The notes: generated by a model from the letters alone, not told the origin. A stretch of 64,000 bases of DNA from CAZGRP01 sp964527995 (GCA_964527995.1 CAZGRP010000024.1:1-64000); one strand, 5' to 3'. Shown: positions 32,981 through 42,648, counted from the stretch's first letter. Made by a program: numbers and translations.

Positions 32981-35900
32981 GTGAATCGAACTCGTCAAAC
33001 TTCCCTTGTGCAACCGAACAAGCCGAAATGGACTGTGGGGATCCTTGGCGTTCTGGCTGTGGTCCTGATCGTCGGGATCCCCTTTGTATCCCGGGAGCTC
33101 CCAGATCCGCTCCTGGGGCCTGAGGGCTCCAGAGCCGTTGAGGTTGGCACCATCTTCCTGTCTCTCCTGGTCGCTTTCCTGGGCTTGCGGCGCTTCGCCA
33201 ATCAGCATATCGCCGACTCGTGGTTTGTGGCTCAGGCCGCCCTAGGCCTCGCCCTGCTTTCCGTGCCGGCTGTGCTTTTCTCGCCAGGCCGCCTTTTTCC
33301 CCTTCCCTTCGCACAGACGATCGACCCTGCGCAGATTTCGTTTTCCTCAGGTTCACGGATTTTCGTGGCCACATCGCTGCTGCTTGCTGCCCTCAGTGGC
33401 CGCCGCTTCGTAGATGATCGCAGGCTTCGTCGCTGGGTGTTCATTGCCGCGATCGCGGGGTCGATGTTCTGGCTCCTCGCAGCGCTGCTGCCGTTGGGGC
33501 TTCCGCTGGCGGCCCAGAGCGTCGGCGCCGCACCGATTCCGTTGGCGTTGATGGTGGAAGGCCTGGCCGGTCTGGTGGCTGCCGCTGCGACGGGTTTCCA
33601 CATGCGCGAAGCTTTTCGCGATCAGATTGGAGCATCCGGCGGCCTGGTGCTCGCCAGCGCCGCCCTGGTCGGTGCCTCTTTGGCGGCATCCTTCTATGCC
33701 TCCTCGGCAGCGGTTCAGCAGATCGAAGCCCTTGGCTTCCTGGCCGTGTCGACGTTCATGCTCATCGGCCTGGTGACCGACTACGCCTCCTTTGTGACCA
33801 TCGAGACGGGGCTGCGGCGCCAGGTATCGCAGGCGAATGAAGCGTTGGCAAAGAGCGAACGTGCCTATCGCACACTGGTCGAGAATCTCGGTGAAGGCGT
33901 GGCCACGCTGGATCGCGACGGGCGCATCGTCTACAGCAACCCGCAACTGGCTCGCATGCTCCAGACCACCGCTGACTCTCTACGCGGCCGGCCGTTCTCT
34001 GACTGGGTGAGTCGAGACCAGCTACCGATTCTGCGCAGCGAGTTTCGCAGGCTGGCAGCGAACGAGCCCCGGCGGTTCGAGATCGACCTGGCGACCGGCG
34101 AAAACAGCCGCACGGGAGTGGTCGTGAACGCTGCTCCGGTTGTGGCCCAGGATCACAGCTTTCTCGGCGCTCACCTGCTGCTCAGCGATCTGACTCAGCG
34201 GCGGCGGGCCGAACAACGTCTGTCGGAGCTGATGGACGAGAAAGCTCAGCATCTGCGTCTCTATGAACAGTGCATCGAGAACGTCACCGAGGGGATTTTC
34301 GTCCTTGGCCGGGACCGCCGGCTGACCTATGTCAATCGCGCCTTTGAGGAGATGACCGGCTACCTGCGTTCCGAGGTGGATGACCTCCGGGTGGAAGAGA
34401 TTCTCGGCTTGCCGGAAGACGGCGAGGAAAGCGAATTGTGGCGCCGGGTCGAGAGCGGCCGCCGATGGCGTGGAGAAGTACTCAACTGCCGCAAGGACGG
34501 CGCTGAGTTCGTGGCCGATGTCTCCCTGGTACCGCTGCGGGAGGGGGACGGCGCGCCAAGCGGCTATGTCGGCGTGCTGCGCGACATCACACAGCAGAAG
34601 CGCCTGCAGCGCACTCTCACTGAATCAGCCGAACGGCTGCGTCGTAAATCGGAAGAGATCGAAAGTGCCAAGAATTACTACGAAGCTCTGATCGCCGGCA
34701 TGACCGACATCCTGATGGTGGTCGATGCAGAAGGGCGCTGCACCTTTGTCAACGAGTATGGCTGCAAACGACTGGGCTATAGCGTCGAGGAGATTGCCCG
34801 GGCCAAACTGCCTCCCTTTTTCGCCGACCTGAAACGGTTGGAGAGAGAATATGGTGGCTCGATGCGTGTCGAACTCAAAGACTACGAGTACCCGCTGACG
34901 ACTCGGGACGGAGAGGTCATTTACTGCAGTTGGTATGCACGACCCCTGTTCGATCTGCGCGGCCATCGCATCGGTGCCATGGCCGTCGGCCGCGATATCA
35001 CGGAATTCAAACGGCTGCAGGACCAACTCCGCGAGCACGCCCGAAATCTCGAAGAGAAGGTGCAGGAGCGCACCGCCGAGTTGAAACGCCGTGTCGAGCA
35101 GTTGGCAAAGATTCTGGAGATCGGTGAGGAGATTCGGCTCAACGTCCGACTGGAGACGATCCTCGAACGCATCTGCGGCGCCATTCAGTCGCTGGGCTGG
35201 CGGCGGGTTCTGATGGCGCTCCGCGATCCGGATTCCGGCTCATCTCGCATCGTGGCGGGCGCCGGACTGACTTCCGACGAGCTGAAGCGAGTGGGCGGCT
35301 GGGGTGAGATTCCCTTCGAGTATACGTCGCGCTACTTTCAGGAGCGCTTCCGCATCAGCAATTCGTATTTTGTCGACCAGAAGCACGAGGTCATTCGCAA
35401 AAGTGACCCGTACACGGTCTATGCAGACCTGGGAGAGCGGTGCGAGGATGAATGGCAATCCCTCGATGCGCTGATCGTGCCGATCCGGTCGCGGGGCGGC
35501 AATGTGCTGGGAATCATCACGGTGGATGATCCGCAGGACCGGCGCAAGCCGACGCTGGAGAAAGTGCGCGATTTGGAGATTTTCGCGGACAAAGCGGCAC
35601 TGGCGATTGAGAACGCCGAGTATCTGCGGCACCAGAAGGAGAACGAAGAGCGCGCCCGACTGCTGGCCGACATCACGCGGCTGTTTCATGCCGGCGCCGA
35701 CACACCGGCGTTGTTGAAAACGGTGGTCGGTAAGTGCCTCGGCGCCCTGGGCGAGATGTGCGCCATTCTTCGCGTGGAGGAGGAGGGCCGGCTGCTGCGA
35801 CCCGCGGCGGTAGCTCATCAGGATCCAAAGGCGGCGCAAAGGATTCAGGAGATCTTCGAGCGCTATCCCGAACCGATCGGCGACGGCCTGGGCGGCAAAG

Positions 35901-37390
35901 TCGTTGCTACTGTGGAGCCGCTTTTCTGGCAACGGGTGAACCGCGAGGTGTTGCAGTCGCAGATGATTCCGGGCCACGAGAGCCTGCTCGAGGAGCTCGA
36001 TTTGCGCTCGCTGATGGTCGTCCCCCTGCGTCTCGGCAGCGTCGCCCTGGGTGTCATGTACCACGCCCGATCGATGGCGAGTGCCAGTTTCACCGTGCGC
36101 GACCTGCGTTTTGCCCAGGATCTTGCCGATCGCCTCTCCCTGGCGCTGGAGAATGCTCGTCTGTTCGAGGAGACCGAGGAGAAGGCGCGCGAGCTGGAGA
36201 AGGCCAGCCGGCTCAAGTCGGAGTTTCTCGCCAGCGTGTCGCACGAGCTGCGCACGCCCCTGCATGCCATCCTGACGCTGTCGGAGATCCTGCTGAGAGA
36301 GAAAAGCGGGCCGCTCGCCGTCGAGCAGCGTCGCCAGGTAGAGATCATTCAGCGCAGCGGCCGCAACCTGCTGTCGATGATCAACGACATTCTCGATCTT
36401 TCGAAGATCGAGGCCGGCCGCATGCAAATCAATCTGCGCTCGATCGATCTCCGGAGTCTGGTTCAACAGACGGCCGAGCCGTTTCGGGCTCTTTGCCAGG
36501 AGAAGGGATTGAGTCTCGAGGTCAGCTTCGATAGGAAACTGCCGGAGCAGATCGTGACCGATCCCGAGAAGCTGATGCAGGCATTGCGCAACCTGCTCAG
36601 CAATGCCGTGAAATTCACGCGCCGAGGTCGCATCACTGTACGCGCGGCGCGTGCCGCAGATGAGACTGTGTCGATCGCGGTCGGTGACACAGGCATCGGC
36701 ATTCCGGCCGATCGTCTGGAAACGATCTTTGAAGAATTCCAGCAGCTCGACAGCTCCGATTCACGCGAATTCGGAGGCACCGGCCTTGGCCTGACCATCG
36801 CCCGCCGACTTGCGACCATGCTCGGCGGCGACATTCGGGTGGAGAGCCATTTGGGTCGGGGCTCGCTGTTCACTGTGACCGTCCCGCAGCGGCTGGGCGA
36901 GGTGAGTGCAAAACTGAAGAGTTCGGCCGACGGCGGCGGAGAATCCGCTGGAAAGGTCATGGAGGCGGGCGCTCGACGGAGGCCCAAGTTGTTGGTTGTG
37001 GATGACGATGCGGACGCTCAGTATGCAATGCAGTTCTTGCTGGAGGAGGAAGGGTTCGAGGTGGTCTATGCCCGCAACGGGTCGGAAGCGCTCTCTCTGG
37101 CACGGAAGATCAGGCCCGACGCCATCCTCTTGGATATGATGATGCCGGGGATGGATGGCTTCAAGACCACGGAGGCGTTGAAGACCGATCCGGCCACCCG
37201 CGGCATTCCCGTTATCGCCACGACGGCCAAAGCCATGCGCGCCGATCGCGATCATGTGTTGGAGGCCGGCTGCGACGACTATCTCGCCAAGCCGTTCGAA
37301 GCTGCCGAGCTGATCTCGTGCGTGCGCAGATGGGTGGTGCAACAGCATGACCTGCGTGCGCCTCAGGGAGTCGGAGATGCCCAGACCTGA
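32981..37390 (+). CDS. Multi-sensor hybrid histidine kinase (PAS-PAS-PAS-GAF-GAF-HisKA-HATPase-REC)
   Basis: A giant 1469-residue kinase. Residues about 15-250 hold seven or eight transmembrane helices. Three PAS domains follow (from about 295, 427 and 566), a coiled-coil linker (about 690-710) and two GAF domains (from about 724 and 892). The phosphoacceptor is SHELRTPLHAIL near 1087. The ATPase has NLLSNAVKFT, GDTGIGIP and FGGTGLGLTIA. A C-terminal receiver (about 1334-1453) has DDDAD and the Asp in ILLDMMMPG. The GTG start at 32981 has GGAGG 6 bases before it; a TTG at 32948 is an alternative. It overlaps the next kinase gene by 14 bases. The receiver lacks an output domain, suggesting a phosphorelay. 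Confidence 0.93.
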   Translation: MNRTRQTSLVQPNKPKWTVGILGVLAVVLIVGIPFVSRELPDPLLGPEGSRAVEVGTIFLSLLVAFLGLRRFANQHIADSWFVAQAALGLALLSVPAVLFSPGRLFPLPFAQTIDPAQISFSSGSRIFVATSLLLAALSGRRFVDDRRLRRWVFIAAIAGSMFWLLAALLPLGLPLAAQSVGAAPIPLALMVEGLAGLVAAAATGFHMREAFRDQIGASGGLVLASAALVGASLAASFYASSAAVQQIEALGFLAVSTFMLIGLVTDYASFVTIETGLRRQVSQANEALAKSERAYRTLVENLGEGVATLDRDGRIVYSNPQLARMLQTTADSLRGRPFSDWVSRDQLPILRSEFRRLAANEPRRFEIDLATGENSRTGVVVNAAPVVAQDHSFLGAHLLLSDLTQRRRAEQRLSELMDEKAQHLRLYEQCIENVTEGIFVLGRDRRLTYVNRAFEEMTGYLRSEVDDLRVEEILGLPEDGEESELWRRVESGRRWRGEVLNCRKDGAEFVADVSLVPLREGDGAPSGYVGVLRDITQQKRLQRTLTESAERLRRKSEEIESAKNYYEALIAGMTDILMVVDAEGRCTFVNEYGCKRLGYSVEEIARAKLPPFFADLKRLEREYGGSMRVELKDYEYPLTTRDGEVIYCSWYARPLFDLRGHRIGAMAVGRDITEFKRLQDQLREHARNLEEKVQERTAELKRRVEQLAKILEIGEEIRLNVRLETILERICGAIQSLGWRRVLMALRDPDSGSSRIVAGAGLTSDELKRVGGWGEIPFEYTSRYFQERFRISNSYFVDQKHEVIRKSDPYTVYADLGERCEDEWQSLDALIVPIRSRGGNVLGIITVDDPQDRRKPTLEKVRDLEIFADKAALAIENAEYLRHQKENEERARLLADITRLFHAGADTPALLKTVVGKCLGALGEMCAILRVEEEGRLLRPAAVAHQDPKAAQRIQEIFERYPEPIGDGLGGKVVATVEPLFWQRVNREVLQSQMIPGHESLLEELDLRSLMVVPLRLGSVALGVMYHARSMASASFTVRDLRFAQDLADRLSLALENARLFEETEEKARELEKASRLKSEFLASVSHELRTPLHAILTLSEILLREKSGPLAVEQRRQVEIIQRSGRNLLSMINDILDLSKIEAGRMQINLRSIDLRSLVQQTAEPFRALCQEKGLSLEVSFDRKLPEQIVTDPEKLMQALRNLLSNAVKFTRRGRITVRAARAADETVSIAVGDTGIGIPADRLETIFEEFQQLDSSDSREFGGTGLGLTIARRLATMLGGDIRVESHLGRGSLFTVTVPQRLGEVSAKLKSSADGGGESAGKVMEAGARRRPKLLVVDDDADAQYAMQFLLEEEGFEVVYARNGSEALSLARKIRPDAILLDMMMPGMDGFKTTEALKTDPATRGIPVIATTAKAMRADRDHVLEAGCDDYLAKPFEAAELISCVRRWVVQQHDLRAPQGVGDAQT

Positions 37391-38072
37391 ACCGGGGAAG
37401 CGCCGGACTGCTGAGTGGGATACCCGTGCCTTACTGCACGCCCTCTCCCATGCCTTGAAGAACGATCTTCACTCCGCTGCGATCAATCTCGACGTCCTCA
37501 AGACCCGGCTGGGAAAGAGACTGTCGGAGGATCAGGCCGCCCCCCTCCTGCGACATTTGGACATCGCGGCGGCGGATCTTGGCGCCCTGAAGATCAAACT
37601 TGAACGAGGCCTGGCTCTGATGGATGTAGTCCCGCCGAGGCCAGGCCGGTCCACGGCTGAGAGGATCGTCAAGAAGGCCAACCGCGAGATCCGTCCGCTG
37701 GCGCAACGATCTGCCGTGGAGGTCGCCGTCTCAGGGGAGGCCGCTGCAGTTCTGACGGTGGATGAGGCCCAGGTCGTCAAAGGGCTGTCCGAACTGTTGC
37801 GGAACGCTGTGGAAGCAACGGCGCCGGGTGGGGTCGTGCAGGTCGGACTGCGGGAATCCGATCGTGTTGTCGAGATTGCGGTGGTGAATTCGGTCGAGTC
37901 GACCGAGACATTTCCGGCAGAGTTGCCGGAACCGTTTCACAGCACAAAGCCGGGACATGTGGGGGTTGGCCTGGCGCTGGCGCGTCGTCTCCTGCTTCAA
38001 AATGGCGCTGATCTGGCATTCATGCGTCACGGCAGTCGAGTTGAGGTGAGGCTGATCCTGGGTCGTGACTGA
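37377..38072 (+). CDS. Small sensorless histidine kinase
   Basis: A 231-residue soluble protein without sensor or membrane region. A dimerisation helix with SHALKND (His25 as likely phosphoacceptor) leads to an HATPase-like domain with LSELLRNAVEAT and HVGVGLALARRLLLQNGADL. It resembles NtrB-type transmitter cores. The gene overlaps both neighbours (14 bases with the hybrid kinase, 8 with the NtrC-type regulator), so the three are made together. It may pass phosphate to the regulator downstream or take part in a relay with the hybrid kinase receiver. An ATG at 37347 would add 10 residues, but the ribosome site AGGGAG favours 37377. Confidence 0.85.
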   Translation: MPRPEPGKRRTAEWDTRALLHALSHALKNDLHSAAINLDVLKTRLGKRLSEDQAAPLLRHLDIAAADLGALKIKLERGLALMDVVPPRPGRSTAERIVKKANREIRPLAQRSAVEVAVSGEAAAVLTVDEAQVVKGLSELLRNAVEATAPGGVVQVGLRESDRVVEIAVVNSVESTETFPAELPEPFHSTKPGHVGVGLALARRLLLQNGADLAFMRHGSRVEVRLILGRD

Positions 38073-39483
38073 CCCTCGAAACGGACTTCAACCAGCTGAG
38101 GAAAGGGCTTTGCGGCCGGAAGAATCTGAAAAAATATTGATCGCCGATGATGAGCCCCACATCGTAGAGGGATTGAGCGCCTTGCTCGAGGAGGAGGGCT
38201 ACGCCGTCGAGGCCGTGGCCGAGGGCAATGCGGCGCTCGATCTCCTGCAAGAGAACTCCTTTAGCTTGGTTCTCGCAGACCTGACCATGCCCGGACTCGA
38301 CGGACTCGGCCTGCTGCATGCTCTGGCGGCGCGTGATCTGAATACCGAAGTGATTATCATCACCGGCAAAGGCAGCATCGGAACCGCCGTGGAAGCCATG
38401 CGGGCCGGTGCCTACGACTACCTGACCAAACCGGTGGAGCCGGCGCGGCTGCGCAGCATCGTTCTCAAAGCGCTGGAGCACCATCGCCTCAAACTCTCCC
38501 ATCAACGGCTGCAGGCCGAACTCCGCAATCTCACGCGCTATGATGACATGGTCGGCAAGTCGGAGGAGATGCGCGCGGTCTATCGATTGATCGATGCGGT
38601 AGCGGACAGCACAGCCAGTGTCCTGATTCTGGGGGAAAGTGGCACCGGCAAGGAGTTGGTGGCTCGTGCTATCCACCGGAAGAGCAGCCGGGCGCAAGGG
38701 CCCTTCGTGGCGATCAACTGCTCCGCTTTTCCGACCGAGATTCTCGAGAATGAACTGTTTGGGCACGAAAAGGGGGCTTTCACCGGGGCGCTGGCGGAAA
38801 AGCCGGGTTGCTTCGAGCTTGCTCACGGTGGGACGCTCTTCCTGGACGAGGTCGGCGAAATGCCGCTGCCGACGCAGACAAAAATCCTGCGGGCGCTGGA
38901 GGAGAAACGCTACCGGCGGCTGGGCGGCCGGCAGGAAATCGAGGTGGACGTACGCGTCATCGCGGCAACCAACAGGAATCTCGAGGAGGCTCTGGCGCAA
39001 AAGCAGCTACGGGAGGACCTCTACTACCGCCTCTGCGTGGTGGAGATCGAGCTGCCGCCGTTGCGCGACCGTGCCGGCGACATCCCACTTCTTGCGACCG
39101 AGTTTCTCAACCGTTTTGCAGGCTTGAACCAGAAGCGAATCCGCGGATTTACGCAGGCGGCCATGCGACGGCTGGTGTCATACGCCTGGCCGGGTAATGT
39201 CCGCGAGTTGCGCAATGCAGTCGAACGTGCCGTCGTTCTGAGCCAGGGGACTCTCATCGATGTGGAACATTTGCCGCCCCGCATTGCAGCCGCCGGCCAA
39301 CACACTCCCGAGCTTCATGTCCCGGTGGGCACCAGCGTGGATGAATGCGAGCGCCTGCTGATTCTGAAGACCCTCGACCTCATGGGGCAGAACAAAACTC
39401 GGGCTGCCGAGGTGCTCGGAATCAGCCTGAAGACGCTGCACAACAAGCTCAACCGTTACCGCCGCCAGGGGCGGCTTGACTGA
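38065..39483 (+). CDS. Sigma-54-dependent response regulator (NtrC family)
   Basis: A 472-residue activator. Receiver Asp72 is in VLADLTMPG. The AAA+ core has GESGTGKE, the standard GAFTGA loop and GGTLFLDEVGEM. A Fis-type DNA-binding end (MGQNKTRAAEVLGISLKTLHNKL) closes it. The start is GTG overlapping the kinase stop, with a weak ribosome site, consistent with coupling. It is the DNA-binding output of the kinase pair upstream. It is a second NtrC-type system in the window, distinct from that at 18.4 kb. Confidence 0.94.
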   Translation: MTDPRNGLQPAEERALRPEESEKILIADDEPHIVEGLSALLEEEGYAVEAVAEGNAALDLLQENSFSLVLADLTMPGLDGLGLLHALAARDLNTEVIIITGKGSIGTAVEAMRAGAYDYLTKPVEPARLRSIVLKALEHHRLKLSHQRLQAELRNLTRYDDMVGKSEEMRAVYRLIDAVADSTASVLILGESGTGKELVARAIHRKSSRAQGPFVAINCSAFPTEILENELFGHEKGAFTGALAEKPGCFELAHGGTLFLDEVGEMPLPTQTKILRALEEKRYRRLGGRQEIEVDVRVIAATNRNLEEALAQKQLREDLYYRLCVVEIELPPLRDRAGDIPLLATEFLNRFAGLNQKRIRGFTQAAMRRLVSYAWPGNVRELRNAVERAVVLSQGTLIDVEHLPPRIAAAGQHTPELHVPVGTSVDECERLLILKTLDLMGQNKTRAAEVLGISLKTLHNKLNRYRRQGRLD

Positions 39484-39836
39484 CCGTCGGCGCGTCGCCA
39501 CCGACAACTCTTTCCATTTTTTCACGGCTCTAACAGAAAAGTATGTAATTTCTGCATGCTGGCGGGGATGCATTCCTGTGTCCCAGCGAGCAGGAGGTTC
39601 GGCGTGGGCGTAATCTCTTGATAATAAAAGAGGAGGAATTCCGAAGCTCCTGAATGCTGCAAGTGGCACCTTCTTTGCGAGTCGGCCGAAGCGTTTTGCC
39701 CTGAACTGGGTCCTTTCGCAGGTTTCCCGGGGGCGAGGGATTCTGCATCGTGGCGACAGCCTCGTGTCGCGAAAGGACTTGCATTTTCAGAAAAAGTTGC
39801 TATCTTTGAGGACCTGGAAAAAGGAGGCAGAGCCAC
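39484..39836. other. Intergenic region upstream of zinc-ribbon gene
   Basis: 353 bases containing an AT-rich patch (39520-39640) and the promoter at 39779-39806. No gene or clear terminator for the NtrC-type operon is seen. As the upstream region of a gene next to a sigma-54 activator it deserves a search for sigma-54 sites; I see none with a good GG/GC pair. Confidence 0.45.
39779..39806 (+). promoter_or_regulatory. Putative promoter of the zinc-ribbon gene
   Basis: TTGCAT (39779-39784) and TATCTT (39801-39806) are separated by 16 bases, 30 bases before the ATG. With the terminator at 40055 this makes a single-gene transcription unit. Confidence 0.6.
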
Positions 39837-40031
39837 ATGCAAAAAGAAGTCACCGTTCCCGACGTTTACTCCGGCGTCTTTCGCTGTAAGGTCTGTGGCC
39901 AGGAGGTCGTCGGACGATTTGTGAGACAACTTCCTACGTGTCCGATGTGTAACGAGCGCCAGTGGGATACCGTCCACGGTGGGAAGAAGGTCGATCGGAA
40001 GGCCATTGTCATTGAGACGCCGGACGCCTGA
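39837..40031 (+). CDS. Small rubredoxin-like zinc-ribbon protein
   Basis: A 64-residue protein with two CxxC pairs: CKVC (17-20) and CPMC (35-38), spaced like a zinc ribbon or rubredoxin-type knuckle. The remainder is hydrophilic. AAGGAGG lies 11 bases before the ATG. Its own promoter and terminator flank it, suggesting independent expression. The target of the ribbon is unknown; DNA, RNA or protein binding are all possible. Confidence 0.75.
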   Translation: MQKEVTVPDVYSGVFRCKVCGQEVVGRFVRQLPTCPMCNERQWDTVHGGKKVDRKAIVIETPDA

Positions 40032-40054
40032 CTGGATTGGCGATCGAACGAGAC

Positions 40055-40091
40055 GCCCACCTGTGGCCATGTCCCAGGTGGGCTTTTGTTT
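40055..40091 (+). terminator. Rho-independent terminator
   Basis: A perfect 9-bp stem, GCCCACCTG (40055-40063) with CAGGTGGGC (40075-40083), has an 11-base loop and is followed by TTTTGTTT. It ends the zinc-ribbon transcript 24 bases after its stop codon. Confidence 0.9.
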
Positions 40092-40120
40092 GTATACGAG
40101 ACGAGTGGAGCGAGTACAAG

Positions 40121-40948
40121 GTGAGACTACAGGAGGAACTCTCGGTTGCGCAGGATCTGGCCCGGCGGGCCGGCTACGTCTTGTTGAAGCACTACGAGGA
40201 ACCTGGCAAGGTGCGCCGCAAGGCGGGTGGGGAGCCGGTTACGGACGCAGACGTTGCCTCCAACGATTTGATTGTGCAAGGGCTGGAACGCGTCTTTCCG
40301 CACGATGCCATTCTTTCCGAAGAGCAGGCCGATGATCGGCGTCGCCTGGAGGCCCAGCGCACATGGATGGTGGACCCTCTTGACGGCACCAACGAATACA
40401 TCAAGCGGCTGCCCGAGTTCTCGGTGATGATCGGACTGGTGGAGGAGGGCTCGCCCGTGCTTGGTGTCGTCTACCAGCCGCTCAGCGACGAAATCTACTT
40501 CGCCGTGACGGGCAACGGTGCCTGGCTTCAGGTCGGCAGCCGTCGTCGCCCCCTCCATGTCACGCAGACCAGCGACCCCTCCCGCATGCGACTGGTTGTC
40601 AGCCGGTCCCACCGCGACCCACTGGTGGACGCCATCAAGAATCGGCTCGGCATTCAGAAGGAACGCATCTCGGGAAGCGTCGGTGTCAAGGTAGCGTTGA
40701 TCGCCCGCGGCGAGGCGGATTTGTACGTGCACCCCTCGCCCCATACTCGCCTGTGGGATGTCTGCGCCGCGGAGGTTCTCCTGAGAGAGGCGGGCGGCAC
40801 AATGACTGACATGTACGGCGACCGGATCCGCTACGATCTACCGGAAATCCACCTGCGAAAGGGCGTCGCGGCGAGTAACGGTGCGGCGCACGAAAAGATT
40901 CTGAACCGGGTTGCAGACTTGCTCGAGGCAGAAGGAGGGCTGCGATGA
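40121..40948 (+). CDS. Inositol monophosphatase-superfamily phosphatase, CysQ-like
   Basis: A 275-residue magnesium-dependent phosphatase. Metal-binding motifs are SEEQ (67-70), DPLDGTNEYI (85-94) and LWDVCAAEVLLREAGG near 209-224. NEYIKRLPEFSVMIGLV resembles 3'(2'),5'-bisphosphate nucleotidases (CysQ/HAL2), which clear PAP from sulfate assimilation and may affect RNA turnover. Inositol phosphate activity cannot be excluded. The GTG at 40121, after the terminator and with GGAGCGAG upstream, is preferred; an open frame from 40037 would span the terminator. It overlaps the next gene by 4 bases. Confidence 0.85.
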   Translation: MRLQEELSVAQDLARRAGYVLLKHYEEPGKVRRKAGGEPVTDADVASNDLIVQGLERVFPHDAILSEEQADDRRRLEAQRTWMVDPLDGTNEYIKRLPEFSVMIGLVEEGSPVLGVVYQPLSDEIYFAVTGNGAWLQVGSRRRPLHVTQTSDPSRMRLVVSRSHRDPLVDAIKNRLGIQKERISGSVGVKVALIARGEADLYVHPSPHTRLWDVCAAEVLLREAGGTMTDMYGDRIRYDLPEIHLRKGVAASNGAAHEKILNRVADLLEAEGGLR

Positions 40949-41373
40949 GCCAGAAGGTACTGGTCGGAGTGACCGATCTCGTTTTGTCCAGCAGGATTCT
41001 GCAGATCGCCATGAAAAGCGACGTGGATGTCGACATCGAAAAATCGCACGCCGGCGTGTTGGAGTTGGCCGAAGAGACGCACCCGGATCTCATTATCCTC
41101 GACCTCGATTCCAAGCGGCTGGAGTCGCTGCAGCTTGTGCGCGAGTTGCGCAACAGCGAACACGGCAATCGGGCCAGGATCGTCGCCTATCAGTCGTACT
41201 TCCGCCCCGAATTACGGCACGAAGCGCTCGCGGCGGGGTGTGATCTCGTGCTGACCCGATCTCAGTTCTGCGATTATCTGCCTGAGATCCTCAGAGGCAG
41301 ACTCGAGCTTCTGGAAGCCGCGGACGGGCGAACTCCTCTGGGGAGCCCCACGGACGTAGGCCGCCCTGCATGA
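40945..41373 (+). CDS. Degenerate receiver-domain protein
   Basis: A 142-residue stand-alone CheY-like fold. Asp53 in LIILDLDS sits where the phosphoacceptor would be. However, the usual acidic pair at the end of strand 1 is missing (VLVGVTD), and the conserved Lys is replaced (VLTRSQF). It is therefore likely a pseudo-receiver acting by protein contact. Its ATGA overlap with the CysQ-like gene implies coupled translation. The final 30 residues are a flexible tail. Confidence 0.7.
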   Translation: MSQKVLVGVTDLVLSSRILQIAMKSDVDVDIEKSHAGVLELAEETHPDLIILDLDSKRLESLQLVRELRNSEHGNRARIVAYQSYFRPELRHEALAAGCDLVLTRSQFCDYLPEILRGRLELLEAADGRTPLGSPTDVGRPA

Positions 41374-41683
41374 AGTCGGGAGCTGGTTGCGGGACAGAGA
41401 CGTCGTAGCTCGATGTAGCGACCTCGTTCCACCTGCAAGTAGGGTTACCCGCCGCGACCCGGGTGGCGGCTGCTCGACACTCACTCTCCGACCGGCAGGT
41501 CCGACCTCAACTCAACTCCTTCCCATAGCCGTTCGATGCACCCCATCCCCACCAGGATCGGTGCGCCGCGCATCTCAGGCTGCGATTCACAAGATCGCTG
41601 AGCTTCGGAGCGCCGGAATCGCTGGGCGGCTCAAAGGGACAACGAAAGACCATGAACGAAGCGCGCAGACGGGAGGAACGATA
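41374..41683. other. Intergenic region, nothing recognised
   Basis: 310 bases before the DUF3078 gene. A loose GC-rich hairpin lies near 41450-41475. The open frame through it (from 41387) has no conserved features and is rejected in favour of the ATG at 41684, which has GGGAGGA upstream. Confidence 0.4.
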
Positions 41684-42643
41684 ATGACCGTTTCAACATT
41701 TGGTCCAGCTTGCGAAGGCTCCATCTCCAGCAGAAGAGACAACGGTTTTTCCATACGGCAGGGACTGAGTCGCGGTAGGGTGCAGGGCCAACTGATCGCC
41801 GCCATGCTTGTCGCCGCCTTCTGGGTGGCGCCCTCTGGGGCGGCGGTTCAGGCGGAGAAGCCATTGAAGCGCTCATGGCGCTACAAGGGCGTGGTCGGTC
41901 TCAACATTGCACAGACCGCGTTCAGCAATTGGGCCGAAGGTGGCACCGGAGCTGCCGCCTACACTCTGACAACTCAAAACGAGGTCAGCCACGAGTTCGG
42001 CAAGTATCGGCTTACCTGGCGTAGCAAGTTCGTCTTCGGCCAGACCAAACAGGAAGGGGAAGAGGTCCGTAAGGCTGCCGACGAGGTCCGCATCGACATC
42101 GCGTTGGCGCGCAAGATTGGAATCAAAGTGGATCCTTACGTCTCGGTTGCATTCCGCTCTCAATTTGCCAAAGGCTTTGACTATTCCCAGAAGCCCAAGC
42201 TGTTGCGTTCCGACTTTCTTAACCCACTCTACATCGTTGAAAGCGCTGGTGTTGGTTTGGAACCGCGCCCCGGCATGTTCTGGCGACTGGGCCTTGCCCT
42301 CAAGGAAACCGGGGTGACGCAGACACGCTTTGCAGCAATCTACACCGATGACGACGCGACCACCCAGGTCGAGAAGTGGCGGTTCGAGACCGGAGTGAAA
42401 TCCACTTTTTCTGGGAAGATTCAGCTGAATTCAAACCTGAGCTACGCCACCCGGCTTGCCCTGTTTACCAGTTTTGAGAACCTGCACACAGTGGACGTCA
42501 ACTGGGAGAACACGGTCACTGCCAAAGTCGCAAAGTTTGTGAACGTGAACCTCGATGTGCTGGTGTTCTACGATGAGGATATTTCCACGCGGACGCAGAT
42601 CAAAGAGAGGCTGAGCATCGGTCTGGTCTACGAGTTTCCGTAA
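41684..42643 (+). CDS. DUF3078 outer-membrane beta-barrel protein
   Basis: A 319-residue exported protein. A long charged n-region (about 35 residues) precedes a hydrophobic signal core and cleavage near AVQA. The mature part starts RSWRYKGVVGLNIAQTAFSNWAEGGTGA, close to the DUF3078 pattern, in which WxxGG is characteristic. It continues as alternating strands ending in Phe-Pro (GLVYEFP). DUF3078 proteins are typical of Bacteroidota and related FCB bacteria and are of unknown function. GGGAGGA lies 7 bases upstream of the ATG. The promoter of the TamA-like gene begins just after its stop. Confidence 0.82.
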   Translation: MTVSTFGPACEGSISSRRDNGFSIRQGLSRGRVQGQLIAAMLVAAFWVAPSGAAVQAEKPLKRSWRYKGVVGLNIAQTAFSNWAEGGTGAAAYTLTTQNEVSHEFGKYRLTWRSKFVFGQTKQEGEEVRKAADEVRIDIALARKIGIKVDPYVSVAFRSQFAKGFDYSQKPKLLRSDFLNPLYIVESAGVGLEPRPGMFWRLGLALKETGVTQTRFAAIYTDDDATTQVEKWRFETGVKSTFSGKIQLNSNLSYATRLALFTSFENLHTVDVNWENTVTAKVAKFVNVNLDVLVFYDEDISTRTQIKERLSIGLVYEFP

Positions 42644-42648
42644 TCTTC

